Assembly (NCBI RefSeq): GCF_900169165.1 | Contig: NZ_FXYY01000014.1 | Location: 1 to 64,000 of the forward strand | Source of the DNA: Brevibacterium linens ATCC 9172 | GTDB taxonomy: Bacteria; Actinomycetota; Actinomycetes; Actinomycetales; Brevibacteriaceae | Direction of reading: 5' to 3' | Length of the DNA stretch: 64,000 nucleotides | In this document: one piece after another, positions 17,167 through 27,065 of the stretch | How the letters are laid out: the number at the start of each line of letters is the position of its first letter | How positions within the stretch are numbered: the stretch's first letter is position 1 | Notes under the pieces: generated by a model | What the model was told of the DNA's origin: nothing | What the model saw: the letters and a program-made list of their open reading frames with translations, nothing else | Database searches by the model: none | Made by a program: the position numbers and the translations under genes

Positions 17167-18189
17167 GTGAATACACCTCGCACCAGCAGACAGAGACAGC
17201 AGACCGAACGGCTGATGAATCTGCTGATCGCCCTGCGCGCTTCCCGCGGCTGGGTGTCGCGCAAGACGCTGATGAGCGCCATCGACGGCTATTCCGGGCT
17301 CGATGAGGTCGCCTTCGATCGCAAATTCTCCCGCGACAAGGAGCTGCTGCGACACATGGGCATCACCATCGCAACGCGAGCCGAACACGATGTCTACGGT
17401 GATGCGGGGGAGACGGGGTATCGGATCTCCACCGCCGACTATGCGATGGGCGACGTCGACCTCACTCCCGCAGAGGTGGCCGCTGTGACCGTGGCCGCCG
17501 CGTTCTGGTCCGAGACCGAGCTCGGGGAGTCCTCGTCTCAGGCGCTGACGAAGCTGCGCGCACTCGGCATCGACCTCGACCAGTCCGCCGACGGGCCGGG
17601 AAACGTCGATCCGGGTACCGCCGCACACCGGCTGGCCAGCGCGAACTTCGCCACCGCCCTCCACCACATCAACGCCCGCGAAGCCATCGGCTTCCGGTAT
17701 CACAAGCCCGGTCAGAGCGTGCGGAAGGTGAAGCTGGAACCCTATGCGCTGCTCAGCCGCGGCGACCGTGTCTACCTCTTCGGCTTCGACCTCGACCGCG
17801 AGGCCCGACGCACCTTCCGGCTCTCCCGCGTCGAGGGTGGGATCGCGAAGCTCAGCGGCCGCGAACCCGGAGACTATGAGATCCCCGAGGACTTCTCCCC
17901 GCAGCTGGCGCTGCAGTCGAGTTCCGAGATGGCCGTCGTCGCCGAGGCGACGCTGCACATCCGCGCTCACCGGGCCGATCCGCTGCGCCGTCGACGGATC
18001 CGCAGCGACGGCGACGAGGTGGTCATCGGCTATTCCGATGTCGATGCCCTCGCCGCCGAGATCGTCGGCTTCGGGGACGCCGTGGACGTGGTCGATCCGC
18101 CCGAACTCGTGCGCGCCGTCGACCGCAGACGCGAAACGATTCGCCGATCGCTCAACCGTTTGGGAGGCACCAGTGTCCTCAGCGCGTGA
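17167..18189 (+). CDS. pafB: WYL-domain transcriptional activator PafB
   Basis: 340-residue regulator with an N-terminal winged helix-turn-helix (RQQTERLMNLLIALRASRGWVSRKTLM, residues 9-35) and a central WYL domain (about 150-245), including IGFRYHKPGQ and KLEPYALLSRGDRVYLFGFD. A WCX-like C-terminal domain ends the protein. PafB and PafC act together as the LexA-independent DNA-damage response activator in mycobacteria. The GTG start follows a leaderless -10 box. The 3' end overlaps pafC by 17 nt, as expected for subunits made in equal amounts. Confidence 0.93.
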   Translation: MNTPRTSRQRQQTERLMNLLIALRASRGWVSRKTLMSAIDGYSGLDEVAFDRKFSRDKELLRHMGITIATRAEHDVYGDAGETGYRISTADYAMGDVDLTPAEVAAVTVAAAFWSETELGESSSQALTKLRALGIDLDQSADGPGNVDPGTAAHRLASANFATALHHINAREAIGFRYHKPGQSVRKVKLEPYALLSRGDRVYLFGFDLDREARRTFRLSRVEGGIAKLSGREPGDYEIPEDFSPQLALQSSSEMAVVAEATLHIRAHRADPLRRRRIRSDGDEVVIGYSDVDALAAEIVGFGDAVDVVDPPELVRAVDRRRETIRRSLNRLGGTSVLSA

Positions 18190-19060
18190 ACGCCTCACCC
18201 GATTGCTCAGCCTCGTCCCGTACCTCGATGCCCATCCGGGCGCGGATCTCGAAGAGACCGCTGCCTATTTCGGCATCGACTCCGCCACCCTCATCGACGA
18301 TCTTCAGCTGCTCTTCGTCACCGGTCGACCCGGCCATATGCCCGATGACCTCATCGATGCGTCGTGGGAGGGCGGGCAGATCTTCATCTCCAACGCCGAA
18401 GAGGTCTCCATGCCCGTGCGGCTCAGCGCCGAGGAGGCCGGAATCCTCGTGCTCGCTCTCGACATGCTCTCGTCCCTGCCAGGGCTCGATTCCGCGGCGG
18501 TGGCCACCGCCGCGGCCAAGTTGCGCGCAGCGGCAGGAGAGAACCTGCGCACGGCGGTCGACGTCAGCCCCATCGACGCCGACGAAGAGCTTCTGGCCGC
18601 TCTGCGAAAAGCGGTGGAAGACGGCACTGCGCTGCGGATCGACTACTATGTGGGCTCCCGTGACGAACTCACCACGCGGACCATCGCCCCGACCCGGCTG
18701 GTCCCCGGTGCTGACTGGTACGTCGATGCGTGGTGCTATTCGGCCGGAGCGCCTCGCCGTTTCGCGCTGGGTCGCATCCGGTCCTGGGAGTCGGCCGCGC
18801 ATCCGCCGATGGCGGTCAGCGTTGCCACAACGAACTCCTATGAGGTCACCCTCGGCCTCGCAGCCGCGGGAGCATGGCTGGCAGATGAACTCGACGTGAC
18901 GAATCGGGAGTACCTCGACGATGGAGACACGAGCGTGCGCATCCGCCTGCTCGTGCATTCTGTGGATTGGCTCAGCCGGTTCCTGCTCTGTCATGCCGAT
19001 GTCATCACCGAGATCGACGACACCGAAGCCGTTGCGGGCGCCCTGAACAGGCTCGGCTGA
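18173..19060 (+). CDS. pafC: WYL-domain transcriptional activator PafC
   Basis: 295-residue partner of PafB. The N-terminal winged helix is weaker (ERLTRLLSLVPYLDAHPGADLEETAAYFGI) and is followed by the middle helical domain (MPVRLSAEEAGILVLALDML), a WYL domain (LRIDYYVGSRDELTTRTI, LVPGADWYVDAWCY) and a C-terminal WCX-like domain. The GTG at 18173 lies inside the pafB 3' end with a GGGAGG site 5 nt before it. tatA follows after 86 nt. The pafB-pafC-tatA-tatC-helY order equals that of M. tuberculosis Rv2096c to Rv2092c. Confidence 0.92.
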   Translation: MSSARERLTRLLSLVPYLDAHPGADLEETAAYFGIDSATLIDDLQLLFVTGRPGHMPDDLIDASWEGGQIFISNAEEVSMPVRLSAEEAGILVLALDMLSSLPGLDSAAVATAAAKLRAAAGENLRTAVDVSPIDADEELLAALRKAVEDGTALRIDYYVGSRDELTTRTIAPTRLVPGADWYVDAWCYSAGAPRRFALGRIRSWESAAHPPMAVSVATTNSYEVTLGLAAAGAWLADELDVTNREYLDDGDTSVRIRLLVHSVDWLSRFLLCHADVITEIDDTEAVAGALNRLG

Positions 19061-19146
19061 GACGAAGACGCCGTCCGGAAGTGGATGAAAGGCTCAGCCG
19101 CAGCGCGTAGACTCTTCCACAGCATCAACAATCCAAGGAGCTCCCC

Positions 19147-19431
19147 ATGAGACCAAGTTTCGTGCAGATCGCGATCGTGATCCTCATCATCGTGATCATC
19201 TTCGGCGCACCCAAACTGCCGCAGCTGGCCCGAAGCCTGGGACAGTCGATGAAGATCTTCAAGTCCGAGGTCAAGGATCTGCGCGGCGACGAGGACGAAT
19301 CCGGCAAGAGCACCGAGCCGGGAGCGCTCAACCAGAACTCCTCGACCGATTCCTCCACGTCCGCCGGTGAGACCACCGGCACCGAGGAGTCGCGGCGAGA
19401 GAAGCAGGACCCGCAGTCTCACGAGAAGTGA
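19147..19431 (+). CDS. tatA: Sec-independent protein translocase subunit TatA
   Basis: 94 residues with one N-terminal transmembrane helix (IAIVILIIVIIFGAPKLPQ, 7-25), the FGAPKLP hinge and an amphipathic helix LARSLGQSMKIFKSEVKDL. A disordered acidic, Ser/Thr-rich tail follows. It forms the pore component of the Tat pathway, which exports folded proteins. A good AAGGAG site precedes the ATG, and the stop overlaps the tatC GTG by 4 nt. No tatB is present in the window. Confidence 0.95.
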   Translation: MRPSFVQIAIVILIIVIIFGAPKLPQLARSLGQSMKIFKSEVKDLRGDEDESGKSTEPGALNQNSSTDSSTSAGETTGTEESRREKQDPQSHEK

Positions 19432-20270
19432 AAGAGAACAGTCAGCGGAAGCCCTCTCGATCACGGAAGAACAATCCTGAGAAGAAGATGCCCGTCGTCG
19501 GGCACCTCGTCGAGTTGCGCAACCGCGTCATCATCTCCGCCAGCGCCATCGCTCTGGGTGCGGTGGCAGGCTGGTTCCTCTACGACCCCGTCCTCGACAT
19601 CCTCCAAGAGCCGATCCGCACGATCCGCGACAACGGCGGACGGATGGCCGAGATCAACTTCGCCGGAGTCGCCTCACCCTTCGATCTGAAGATCAAACTC
19701 TCGTTCTTCATCGGGCTCTTCCTTTCCTGCCCGATCTGGCTCTACGAGGTCTGGGCCTTCATCGTCCCGGGGCTGAAGCGCAAGGAGAAGCTGTACTCCC
19801 TCGGTTTCCTCGGGGCAGCGATTCCGCTGTTCCTGGCGGGGTCGACGATGGCGTTCTTCGCATTGCCCAATGCCGTGACGGCTCTGACCTCGTTCACTCC
19901 CGAGGGCGGCACGAACATCATCCCGGCGCAGGACTACCTGAGCTTCGTGATGATCATCATCGTGGTCTTCGGGCTCGCCTTCGTCCTGCCAGTGCTCATG
20001 GTGGGACTGAACATGCTCGGAATCCTGTCGGCGGAGAGGATCATGAAGTCATGGCGGATCATCGTCTTGCTCGTGTTCCTGTTCGCCGCGATCGCCACCC
20101 CGACTCCGGACGCAATGTCCATGTTCTTCCTCGTCATCCCCATGATGACCCTGTTCTGCCTGGCCTGGGTGATCTGTGTGCTCAATGATCGCCGACGTAA
20201 GAAGCGCCTCATCGCGCAGGGTCTGTGGGTCGACGAGGACGAACTGACCGACGAAGAGAAGAATGACTGA
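19428..20270 (+). CDS. tatC: Sec-independent protein translocase subunit TatC
   Basis: 280-residue polytopic receptor of the Tat translocase. MPVVGHLVELRNRVIIS is the conserved N-terminal signature, and six transmembrane segments are visible. The conserved FAGVASPFDLKIKLSFFIGLFLSCPIWLYE... region follows TM1, with ALPNAVTALTSFTPEG and FGLAFVLPVLMVGLNMLGIL later, and the tail is acidic. The GTG start overlaps the tatA stop (GTGA). The stop overlaps the helY start by 8 nt, so tatA, tatC and helY form one coupled unit. Confidence 0.95.
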   Translation: MKENSQRKPSRSRKNNPEKKMPVVGHLVELRNRVIISASAIALGAVAGWFLYDPVLDILQEPIRTIRDNGGRMAEINFAGVASPFDLKIKLSFFIGLFLSCPIWLYEVWAFIVPGLKRKEKLYSLGFLGAAIPLFLAGSTMAFFALPNAVTALTSFTPEGGTNIIPAQDYLSFVMIIIVVFGLAFVLPVLMVGLNMLGILSAERIMKSWRIIVLLVFLFAAIATPTPDAMSMFFLVIPMMTLFCLAWVICVLNDRRRKKRLIAQGLWVDEDELTDEEKND

Positions 20271-22983
20271 CCCCACACCGCTTTCGACCGAGACTCCTGC
20301 GGCGGAGTCACTGAGTCCCTCCGCCGCCTATGCCGACTTCAAGGCGCGTGCGGATTTCGCCCGCACCCCCTTGGGACAGTTCATGGAGCGCACCGAGTTC
20401 GCCCTCGACGACTTCCAGGTCGAAGCCTGCAGTCACCTGCAGGAAGGGGAGGACGTGCTGGTCACGGCGCCGACCGGCGCAGGCAAGACGCTCATCGCGG
20501 AGTTCGCCGTGGAACTGGCCCGGGGCGAGGGCAAACGGGTCTTCTACACCACGCCGATCAAGGCGCTGAGCAATCAGAAATTCAACGACCTCGCCGAGGT
20601 CCATGGGGCAGACAATGTCGGGCTGCTCACCGGTGACACGTCGATCCGCCGCGATGCGCCGATCATCGTCATGACCACCGAAGTGCTGCGCAATATGCTC
20701 TACAATGACGTGGCGGGTCTGTCGGATCTCGGCTTCGTCGTCCTCGACGAAGTTCACTACCTCGCCGACCGGTTCCGTGGGCCGGTGTGGGAAGAGGTCA
20801 TCATCCATCTTCCCGACCGTGTGCAGATGGTGTCGCTGTCGGCGACGGTGTCCAATGTCGAAGAGTTCGGAGCCTGGCTGCGTGAGGTCAGAGGACCGAC
20901 GACGATCGTCTCGACGAGTCACCGGCCGGTGCCGCTGGTCAACCATGTCCTGGTCGGCCACCGGATGTACGACCTATTCACGCACAGCGATTCCGACCGG
21001 ATCGACCCGGCTCTCAACCACGCCACCCGCACGCACGGGGGCCCACGGTCGAAACGGGCACGTGCCACCCGGGCGCGTTTCCGCCGCCCCAGCCGCACCC
21101 AGGTGGTGGCATCACTCGCCGAGGCGGCGATGCTGCCGGCGATCATGTTCATCTTCTCCCGCAACGGCTGCGATGAAGCCGTCGAACAGTATCTGAGCAC
21201 GGGCACCGACCTCAACTCCCGCGAAGAGAAGACGATCGTCAACGCCGCTCTCGAGTCGCTGCGCGATGATCTCGCCGACGAGGATCTCGGCATCCTCGGC
21301 TATCACACCTTCCGGGAAGGTCTGCTGCTCGGAGTGGCCGCGCACCATGCGGGGATGATCCCGCAGTTCAAACAGCTCGTCGAAGAGCTGTTCTCGCAGG
21401 GAATCATCAAGGTCGTCTTCGCCACCGAGACCCTGGCGTTGGGCATCAACATGCCCGCTCGCACCGTCGTGCTCGAGAAGCTCGTGAAATTCAACGGCGA
21501 AGCGCATGTGATGATCACTCCGGGGGAGTACACCCAGCTGACCGGACGTGCCGGTCGCCGCGGAATCGACCGCATCGGCCATTCCGTCGTGGTGTGGCAC
21601 CCGACCATCGAGGTCAGCGAGCTGGCGGCCCTGGCGTCGAACCGTTCCTACGCGCTGAACTCGGCGTTCGGACCGACGTACAACATGACGGCGAATCTGC
21701 TGTCGCGGATGAGCTCCGAGGAAGCGGCCAAGGTGCTCGAGACCTCGTTCGCCCAGTTCCAGGCCGATAAGGCCGTGGTCGGCCTGGCGCGAAAGGTGCG
21801 CAAGAACGAAGCCACGATCGAGGCGTATGAGAAGTCGATGCACTGCGACCTGGGTGACTTCTCGGAATACGCCGGGCTGCGTCGGGCGATCTCGGACACG
21901 CAGAAGCAGGAGACCAGGACGAAATCGCGGAACAGGCAGCGCGATATCGTCGAGTCCCTCACCGCGCTCAAGATCGGCGATGTGGTGACGATGCCGGCCA
22001 AGCGGGTCGGTGGTCGCGCGGTCATCATCGCTCCGATGAGCAACAAAGACGGTGTCTCCCGACTTCCCACCGTCCTCACCGAACAGGGCAAGGTGTGGCA
22101 CCTGCGCCCGCACGAGGTGACAGAACCCGTCGCCTCGCAGGGGCGAGTCCGGGTGCCGAAGAAATTCAACCATCGGCAGGCAGGCGACCGCAGGCAGCTG
22201 CTGTCCATCCTCGAGGCCGCCATTCACGATGGCCGAGTGGATTCCGAAGCCCACTGGGAATCGAGCCGACAGCATCAGGGCGAGAGCACCACAGTGGCCG
22301 AGCTCCAGGCGCAGATGCGGGCACACCCGTGCCACGACTGCCCGGATCGGGAGCTCCACGCCCGTTGGGCCAACCGCGCGGACAAGCTCATCCGGGAGAA
22401 CGAATCGCTCATCGCCCGCATCGAAGGACGCACCACCTCGATCGCTCTGGTCTTCGACCGGGTCCAGGACGTGCTGCGGGGACTCGGGTTCGACCCCGAG
22501 CATTCGACGATGCTGCGTCGGATCTACGGCGAACGGGATCTTCTGGTGGCGCTGACGATCCGGGCCGGGCTGTGGGACAGACTCAATGAGCCGGAGCTCG
22601 CAGCGTTCGCATCGATCTTCGTCTTCCAATCGCGCAGAGACACCCTGACCGCGCATCGGGCGCCGAGCGCCGATCTCAAGGCCGTCTGCGATGAGTCCGA
22701 GACGATCTGGCGTCGACTCTTCCACCTGGAAGAGCAGCACGCACTGAATACGACGGACGAACCGGATCGCGGGCTGATCAGACCGATGTACCGGTGGACC
22801 GAAGGCAAAACGCTGTCGGAGTCACTGCGGGGCAGCGATATCGCCGCCGGAGACTTCGTCAGATGGGCCAAGCAGAGTCTCGATCTCCTCGGTCAGGTCG
22901 CTGAGGTCATCGACCCGCAGACCGCGGTGCGCGTGCGTCGTACGGTCGAAGCGATCCGGCGCGGAGTCGTCGCCGACTCCTGA
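20263..22983 (+). CDS. helY: Ski2/Mtr4-like DEVH-box RNA helicase HelY
   Basis: 906-residue ATP-dependent helicase. Motif I is APTGAGKT (69-76), motif II is LDEVHYL (DEVH, near 162) and motif III is LSATVSN. The helicase C domain has ALGINMPARTVVLEKL and the motif VI stretch QLTGRAGRRGID. A SH3-like/stalk region and a C-terminal DSHCT-type domain (about 740-900) resemble exosome helicases Mtr4 and Ski2. The M. tuberculosis homologue Rv2092c lies in the same place. RNA turnover is the likely role. The gene is convergent with secA2, leaving 11 nt between stops. Confidence 0.92.
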   Translation: MTDPTPLSTETPAAESLSPSAAYADFKARADFARTPLGQFMERTEFALDDFQVEACSHLQEGEDVLVTAPTGAGKTLIAEFAVELARGEGKRVFYTTPIKALSNQKFNDLAEVHGADNVGLLTGDTSIRRDAPIIVMTTEVLRNMLYNDVAGLSDLGFVVLDEVHYLADRFRGPVWEEVIIHLPDRVQMVSLSATVSNVEEFGAWLREVRGPTTIVSTSHRPVPLVNHVLVGHRMYDLFTHSDSDRIDPALNHATRTHGGPRSKRARATRARFRRPSRTQVVASLAEAAMLPAIMFIFSRNGCDEAVEQYLSTGTDLNSREEKTIVNAALESLRDDLADEDLGILGYHTFREGLLLGVAAHHAGMIPQFKQLVEELFSQGIIKVVFATETLALGINMPARTVVLEKLVKFNGEAHVMITPGEYTQLTGRAGRRGIDRIGHSVVVWHPTIEVSELAALASNRSYALNSAFGPTYNMTANLLSRMSSEEAAKVLETSFAQFQADKAVVGLARKVRKNEATIEAYEKSMHCDLGDFSEYAGLRRAISDTQKQETRTKSRNRQRDIVESLTALKIGDVVTMPAKRVGGRAVIIAPMSNKDGVSRLPTVLTEQGKVWHLRPHEVTEPVASQGRVRVPKKFNHRQAGDRRQLLSILEAAIHDGRVDSEAHWESSRQHQGESTTVAELQAQMRAHPCHDCPDRELHARWANRADKLIRENESLIARIEGRTTSIALVFDRVQDVLRGLGFDPEHSTMLRRIYGERDLLVALTIRAGLWDRLNEPELAAFASIFVFQSRRDTLTAHRAPSADLKAVCDESETIWRRLFHLEEQHALNTTDEPDRGLIRPMYRWTEGKTLSESLRGSDIAAGDFVRWAKQSLDLLGQVAEVIDPQTAVRVRRTVEAIRRGVVADS

Positions 22984-22994
22984 GCGTCATCGTC

Positions 22995-25256
22995 TCAGCG
23001 ACGGACCTTCTTGACGATGTTCTCGATATCGGAGCCGAAGGCGTTCTCCGTCGTCAGGTAGGTCCACGTCGACGACGGACGCTTCAGCCCGTGCGATTCG
23101 AGGTCGATTCCCTCCTCGGTGATCGTCGCCTCCTTGATCGTCGCCGTCGAATCGTCGATGACATCGGACCAGAAGGATGAGAAGACGCGGATCGATTCGG
23201 TGTTGAACGCTTCGTGCGGCTTCTCTCTGGCGAAGGTGCGCAGGTGGATGCCCTCTCGCAGGTCGTTGAGGAAGGCGAGGTGATCGACCCAGCGTGCGTC
23301 AAGGTGGAAGAGCATGACCTCGCGGAGAACCGAGTCGAGCAGCTCCTCCGAGTGCTCCTGCGCGATCTCATCGGCACGGTCGCCGAGTTCCTTGCGCAGC
23401 TGTTCGACGGGTTCGTCGGCCTTGCGGATCTCGGCTCGGCGTTCGAGGACGAGCTCACGCTGTTTGGCCATGAGCTCATTGAAGCGCCAGGTGTCACGAT
23501 GCAGAGCGGTGTTCTGGCCTTCGGCGATGCGCTGAGCGTGTTCGACGAGGCCGAGTGCGCGCTTGGATTCGATGAGCCCGGTCTCATCACCCTCGGAGAC
23601 GAAGCGTTGGATCTCGGGAACCCTGGTGACCAGTTCGTCTTCGAGGCTGGTGAAGAACACAGACGTGCCGGGATCGCCCTGACGACCCGCGCGCCCGCGC
23701 AGCTGGTCGTCGAGTCGGGATGACGGATAGCGACCGGCACCGATGACGAGGAGGCCCCCGGCCTCGGCGACGTCGTCATCGGCCAGTCGGATATCCGTGC
23801 CGCGACCGGCCATCTGCGTCGACACCGTCACGGCGCCCGGCGCGCCGGCCTTCGCGATGATCTCGGCTTCCCGGGAATCGTCCTTCGCATTGAGGACGGC
23901 GACGTCGATTCCGCGTTCGGTGAGCCGTTCGGCCAGGGACTCGCTCTCTGCCACCGATGAGGTGCCGATGAGTACGGGACGTCTGCGGGCGTGATTGTCG
24001 ACGACTTCCTCGACGATCGCGCGTTCCTTCGACTCCTGATAAGTGAACAGGCGATCGGGTTCGTCGCTGCGGATCACTGGCAGATGTGTGTCGATGGGGA
24101 CGATCTCCAGCCCATAGAATTCGCGCAGATCGTCACCGACGGCCAGCGCGGTGCCGGTCATACCGCACACGGTCTCATAGCCGTGGATGAGCTCTTCGAC
24201 CGTCATCTGGTCGAGGATCTCCCCGCTGTCGGTGGCGTCGAGGCTCTCCTTGGCTTCGACTGCGGCCTGGAGCCCGTCGGGCCAGCGCTGGAGTTCGGCC
24301 ACGCGGCCTCGGGAGGAGGAGATGAGTTTGACGCGTCCGTCGACGACGAGGTAATCGACATCGCGTTTGACCAGCGCCCGGGCGTGGAGAGCGAGATTGA
24401 CGGCGGCGAGCGTCTCGGAATCCTCTTTGAAGAGTTCGACGTCGAGTTCGTCCTCGACCCTGTCGACTCCGGCATCGGTGAGTGAGACGGCATGTCGGTC
24501 GGCACTGACTTCGAAGTCGGTGTCCGGACTGAGTCGGGACACGAGCGCTGCGATCGCGGTATCGGTGTCCTGGACGCTGGCCGAACCGGCGAGGACCAGC
24601 GGCACACGTGCCTCATCGATGAGCACGGAATCGGCCTCGTCGACGATGACGACGTCGCGTTCGGGGACCCGCTGATCGGCATCCTCGGTGAGGAACCGGT
24701 CGCGGAGGACATCGAAACCGACCTCGGTCACCGACGCATAGACGACTTCGGCACGGTAGGCCCCACGTCGTTCATCGTCGGCCTGTGCGCCCGAGATCGA
24801 AGCGGATTTCACACCGAGGAGGTCGAACAGCGGTTTCATCCAATTGCGGTCTCGAACGGCGAGGTAGTCGTTGACGCTGACGACGTGCACGCGTCGTCCC
24901 TGCAGTGCGTAGCCGGCTGCCGCCAGCGCGCCGACGAGGGTCTTGCCCTCACCGGTGGCCATCTGCACGATGCTGCCCTGCAGGAGTCCGACGAGCCCTC
25001 GCAGCTGAGTGTCGTAGGCTCGTTCGTCGAGGACCCGCTTACCGGCTTCGCGTGCCAGAGCACAGTAGCGGATGAGCGTCTGCTGCTGGCTGCCCGATGC
25101 GAAGACCTCACCGGCGGCCTCCGTGAGTTCGGAATCGCTGAGTTCGGAGAATTCGCGCCCGGCCGCGTCCAGATCGTCGGCGGCGCGCTCGAACCAACCT
25201 GTCGTCTTCTCCGCATGAGAGCCGGGTCGGTTGAGCAGGCGAGAAAAGAATCCCAT
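22995..25256 (-). CDS. secA2: Accessory Sec system translocase ATPase SecA2
   Basis: 753-residue SecA paralogue, shorter than housekeeping SecA (about 900). It has Walker A MATGEGKT (99-106), Walker B in IVDEADSVLIDEARVPLVLAG, the preprotein cross-linking region near 225-350, TSSVAESESLAERL and the motif VI area QMAGRGTDIRLADDDVAEAGGLLVIG. The C-terminal zinc tail of SecA1 is absent, which with the length favours SecA2. The accessory path exports a limited protein set in actinobacteria. The coordinates of the start are well fixed by MGFFSRLLNRPG. A leader of about 40 nt separates it from the fused exonuclease gene upstream. Confidence 0.9.
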   Translation of the reverse strand: MGFFSRLLNRPGSHAEKTTGWFERAADDLDAAGREFSELSDSELTEAAGEVFASGSQQQTLIRYCALAREAGKRVLDERAYDTQLRGLVGLLQGSIVQMATGEGKTLVGALAAAGYALQGRRVHVVSVNDYLAVRDRNWMKPLFDLLGVKSASISGAQADDERRGAYRAEVVYASVTEVGFDVLRDRFLTEDADQRVPERDVVIVDEADSVLIDEARVPLVLAGSASVQDTDTAIAALVSRLSPDTDFEVSADRHAVSLTDAGVDRVEDELDVELFKEDSETLAAVNLALHARALVKRDVDYLVVDGRVKLISSSRGRVAELQRWPDGLQAAVEAKESLDATDSGEILDQMTVEELIHGYETVCGMTGTALAVGDDLREFYGLEIVPIDTHLPVIRSDEPDRLFTYQESKERAIVEEVVDNHARRRPVLIGTSSVAESESLAERLTERGIDVAVLNAKDDSREAEIIAKAGAPGAVTVSTQMAGRGTDIRLADDDVAEAGGLLVIGAGRYPSSRLDDQLRGRAGRQGDPGTSVFFTSLEDELVTRVPEIQRFVSEGDETGLIESKRALGLVEHAQRIAEGQNTALHRDTWRFNELMAKQRELVLERRAEIRKADEPVEQLRKELGDRADEIAQEHSEELLDSVLREVMLFHLDARWVDHLAFLNDLREGIHLRTFAREKPHEAFNTESIRVFSSFWSDVIDDSTATIKEATITEEGIDLESHGLKRPSSTWTYLTTENAFGSDIENIVKKVRR

Positions 25257-25298
25257 TGTCGTCCTTCGTCGTTGGTGCGTCGGTGTCGAGTCTAGCGT

Positions 25299-27008
25299 TC
25301 AGGACATGGGCCACGAACCGTCGACGACGGCCTCGGCGTTGCCCTTCTTCCGCAGCCAGGCCTGCAGTCCTGCCGCCTGTGAGCGCTTCCAATCGGCCTG
25401 TGCGGCCATGATCTCATCGTTGCTCAGCGAGGAGATTTCCGTGGACTTTTCGGCCAATGCTCGGGAAATGTCCAGAGCGGCCAGGGCGTCGGCGGCGGCA
25501 TCGTGGGCGTCGAGGAGTTCGATGCGGTAGGTCTTCGCCGTCTCGATGAGCGTTCGTTTTCCCCTGCGATAGGGGTCGATCTGTTTGTCGACGACGAATG
25601 TGTCGACGATCGTCGGGATGATCGAGGCGAAATCGATGTCCGGTCGATGGCGGGCGACTTCCGCTGCCATCACACTGAGGTCGTAGACGACGTTGTGCCC
25701 GACGACGACGGCGCCTTCTTCTCGGAGTGCGGCGAATTCTGCACACAGTTCACTGACGACCTGGGCGGCGGCCGAACCGTTGGCGCGTGCGAATTCGGTG
25801 GTGATGCCGTGGACGGCACGCGCCGATTCCGGGATCTCGATGCCCGGATCCGCCAGCCATGTGCGCACCTGAGCAGGCGAGTCGACGAAGGCGGCGGTGA
25901 CGATGCGGGCGGTGGCCGGTTCGACTCCGGTGGTCTCGAGGTCGAAGCCGACGAGCCGTGACTGCACCCATGAATCGGTCCCGGCCGACCGCGGCGCCGA
26001 TTCGGCGGACTCGGGCGACTTGGGCTGCGCGACCGCGTCGGACTGTGCGGCCGCCTGGGAGGCGGCCTCGTGCGAGGCTGCGGCAGCGTCGGCTCCTGAC
26101 ACGGATTCGAGCGCACTGGTGAGGTTGTCGACGGAACGGCGGATGTTCTGTCCGTCAGCGGCGTCCACGACTGCGGCGCGGTCAAGGCCGTTCGGAACGC
26201 TGTCGAGGTCGATGCCGTGGTCGACGTCGGTCAGGCAGCGCATGACCTCGAGCGTCTTGTGCAGGGTCTCTTCGACCTCGATGATCGTTGCGGCCCGCTT
26301 CGGGCTGAGGCCACCGGTCTTCACGCCGGCTTTGGCGGCCTTGATGATCGATTCGAGGGAACCGAAGTTCTCCAGCAGGGTCGCCGCAGTCTTCTCCCCG
26401 ATCCCGGGGGCTCCGGGCAGCCCGTCGGACGGGTCGCCGCGCAGAGCTGCCAGCTCACGGTAGCGGGTGCCGTCGGGCACTCCGTAGGCGTTCGGCAGAC
26501 CCGCCTGGGTCAGGGCCTCCCACTCGCCGCCCTTGCGGGGGCGCAGAACACTGACATCGGCGGACGAGTCGAGCAGCGCCAGCAGGTCCCGATCGGGGGA
26601 GACGATGATCACGGGGGTCGTCGATTGGGCGGCCATCGTGGCGATGACGTCATCGGCTTCGGTTCCGGCCACCTCGGCGATGGGGATTCCGGCAGCGCTG
26701 AGGACGCGATTCATGATCGGCAGCTGCACTGCCAGCTCGGGAGGGATCTCCGTGCCGGCCTCCTCATCTTTGACGCGTGCGGCCTTGTATTCGGGCATGA
26801 TCGCGGTACGGAAGGCCGGACGCCAATCGGCGTCCATCGTCGCAATGACACGATCGGTGTCGAAGCGGCGCACCATCTGGGCAACGGTGTCGAGCACCCC
26901 GCGCACGGCGTTGACCGGATGACCGTCGGCATTGACGATCGAATCCGGCACCGAATAGAAGGCGCGATAGTACAGAGCTGGCGTATCGAGCAGAACCAAG
27001 GGCTTCAC
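25299..27008 (-). CDS. Fused 5'-3' nuclease (PolA 5'-exo/FEN-like) and DEDDh 3'-5' exonuclease
   Basis: 569 residues in two nuclease modules. Residues 1-300 are a PolA-type 5'-nuclease: LLDTPALYYRAF with the first metal Asp, TEADDVIATMA, SPDRDLLAL and the helix-3-turn-helix LRGDPSDGLPGAPGIGEKTA. Residues 303-343 are an Ala/Ser-rich linker. Residues 351-525 are a DnaQ-like DEDDh exonuclease: GFDLETTGVEP, VVVGHNVVYDLSVMA and LLDAHDAAADALAALD. There is no polymerase domain. In M. tuberculosis the same spot holds a stand-alone 5'-3' exonuclease (Rv2090). The start is GTG, 8 nt after a TATCGT box. Confidence 0.9.
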   Translation of the reverse strand: MKPLVLLDTPALYYRAFYSVPDSIVNADGHPVNAVRGVLDTVAQMVRRFDTDRVIATMDADWRPAFRTAIMPEYKAARVKDEEAGTEIPPELAVQLPIMNRVLSAAGIPIAEVAGTEADDVIATMAAQSTTPVIIVSPDRDLLALLDSSADVSVLRPRKGGEWEALTQAGLPNAYGVPDGTRYRELAALRGDPSDGLPGAPGIGEKTAATLLENFGSLESIIKAAKAGVKTGGLSPKRAATIIEVEETLHKTLEVMRCLTDVDHGIDLDSVPNGLDRAAVVDAADGQNIRRSVDNLTSALESVSGADAAAASHEAASQAAAQSDAVAQPKSPESAESAPRSAGTDSWVQSRLVGFDLETTGVEPATARIVTAAFVDSPAQVRTWLADPGIEIPESARAVHGITTEFARANGSAAAQVVSELCAEFAALREEGAVVVGHNVVYDLSVMAAEVARHRPDIDFASIIPTIVDTFVVDKQIDPYRRGKRTLIETAKTYRIELLDAHDAAADALAALDISRALAEKSTEISSLSNDEIMAAQADWKRSQAAGLQAWLRKKGNAEAVVDGSWPMS

Positions 27009-27016
27009 ATCAGGTG

Positions 27017-27022
27017 ACGATA
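27017..27022 (-). promoter_or_regulatory. Leaderless-type -10 box (TATCGT) for the fused nuclease
   Basis: On the complement TATCGT is followed by 8 nt and GTG 27008. The spacing is slightly longer than in the other examples. Confidence 0.35.
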
Positions 27023-27065
27023 CCCGACCCTCCTGACACAGGTGTAGCCGCCACGGCCGACGGTG

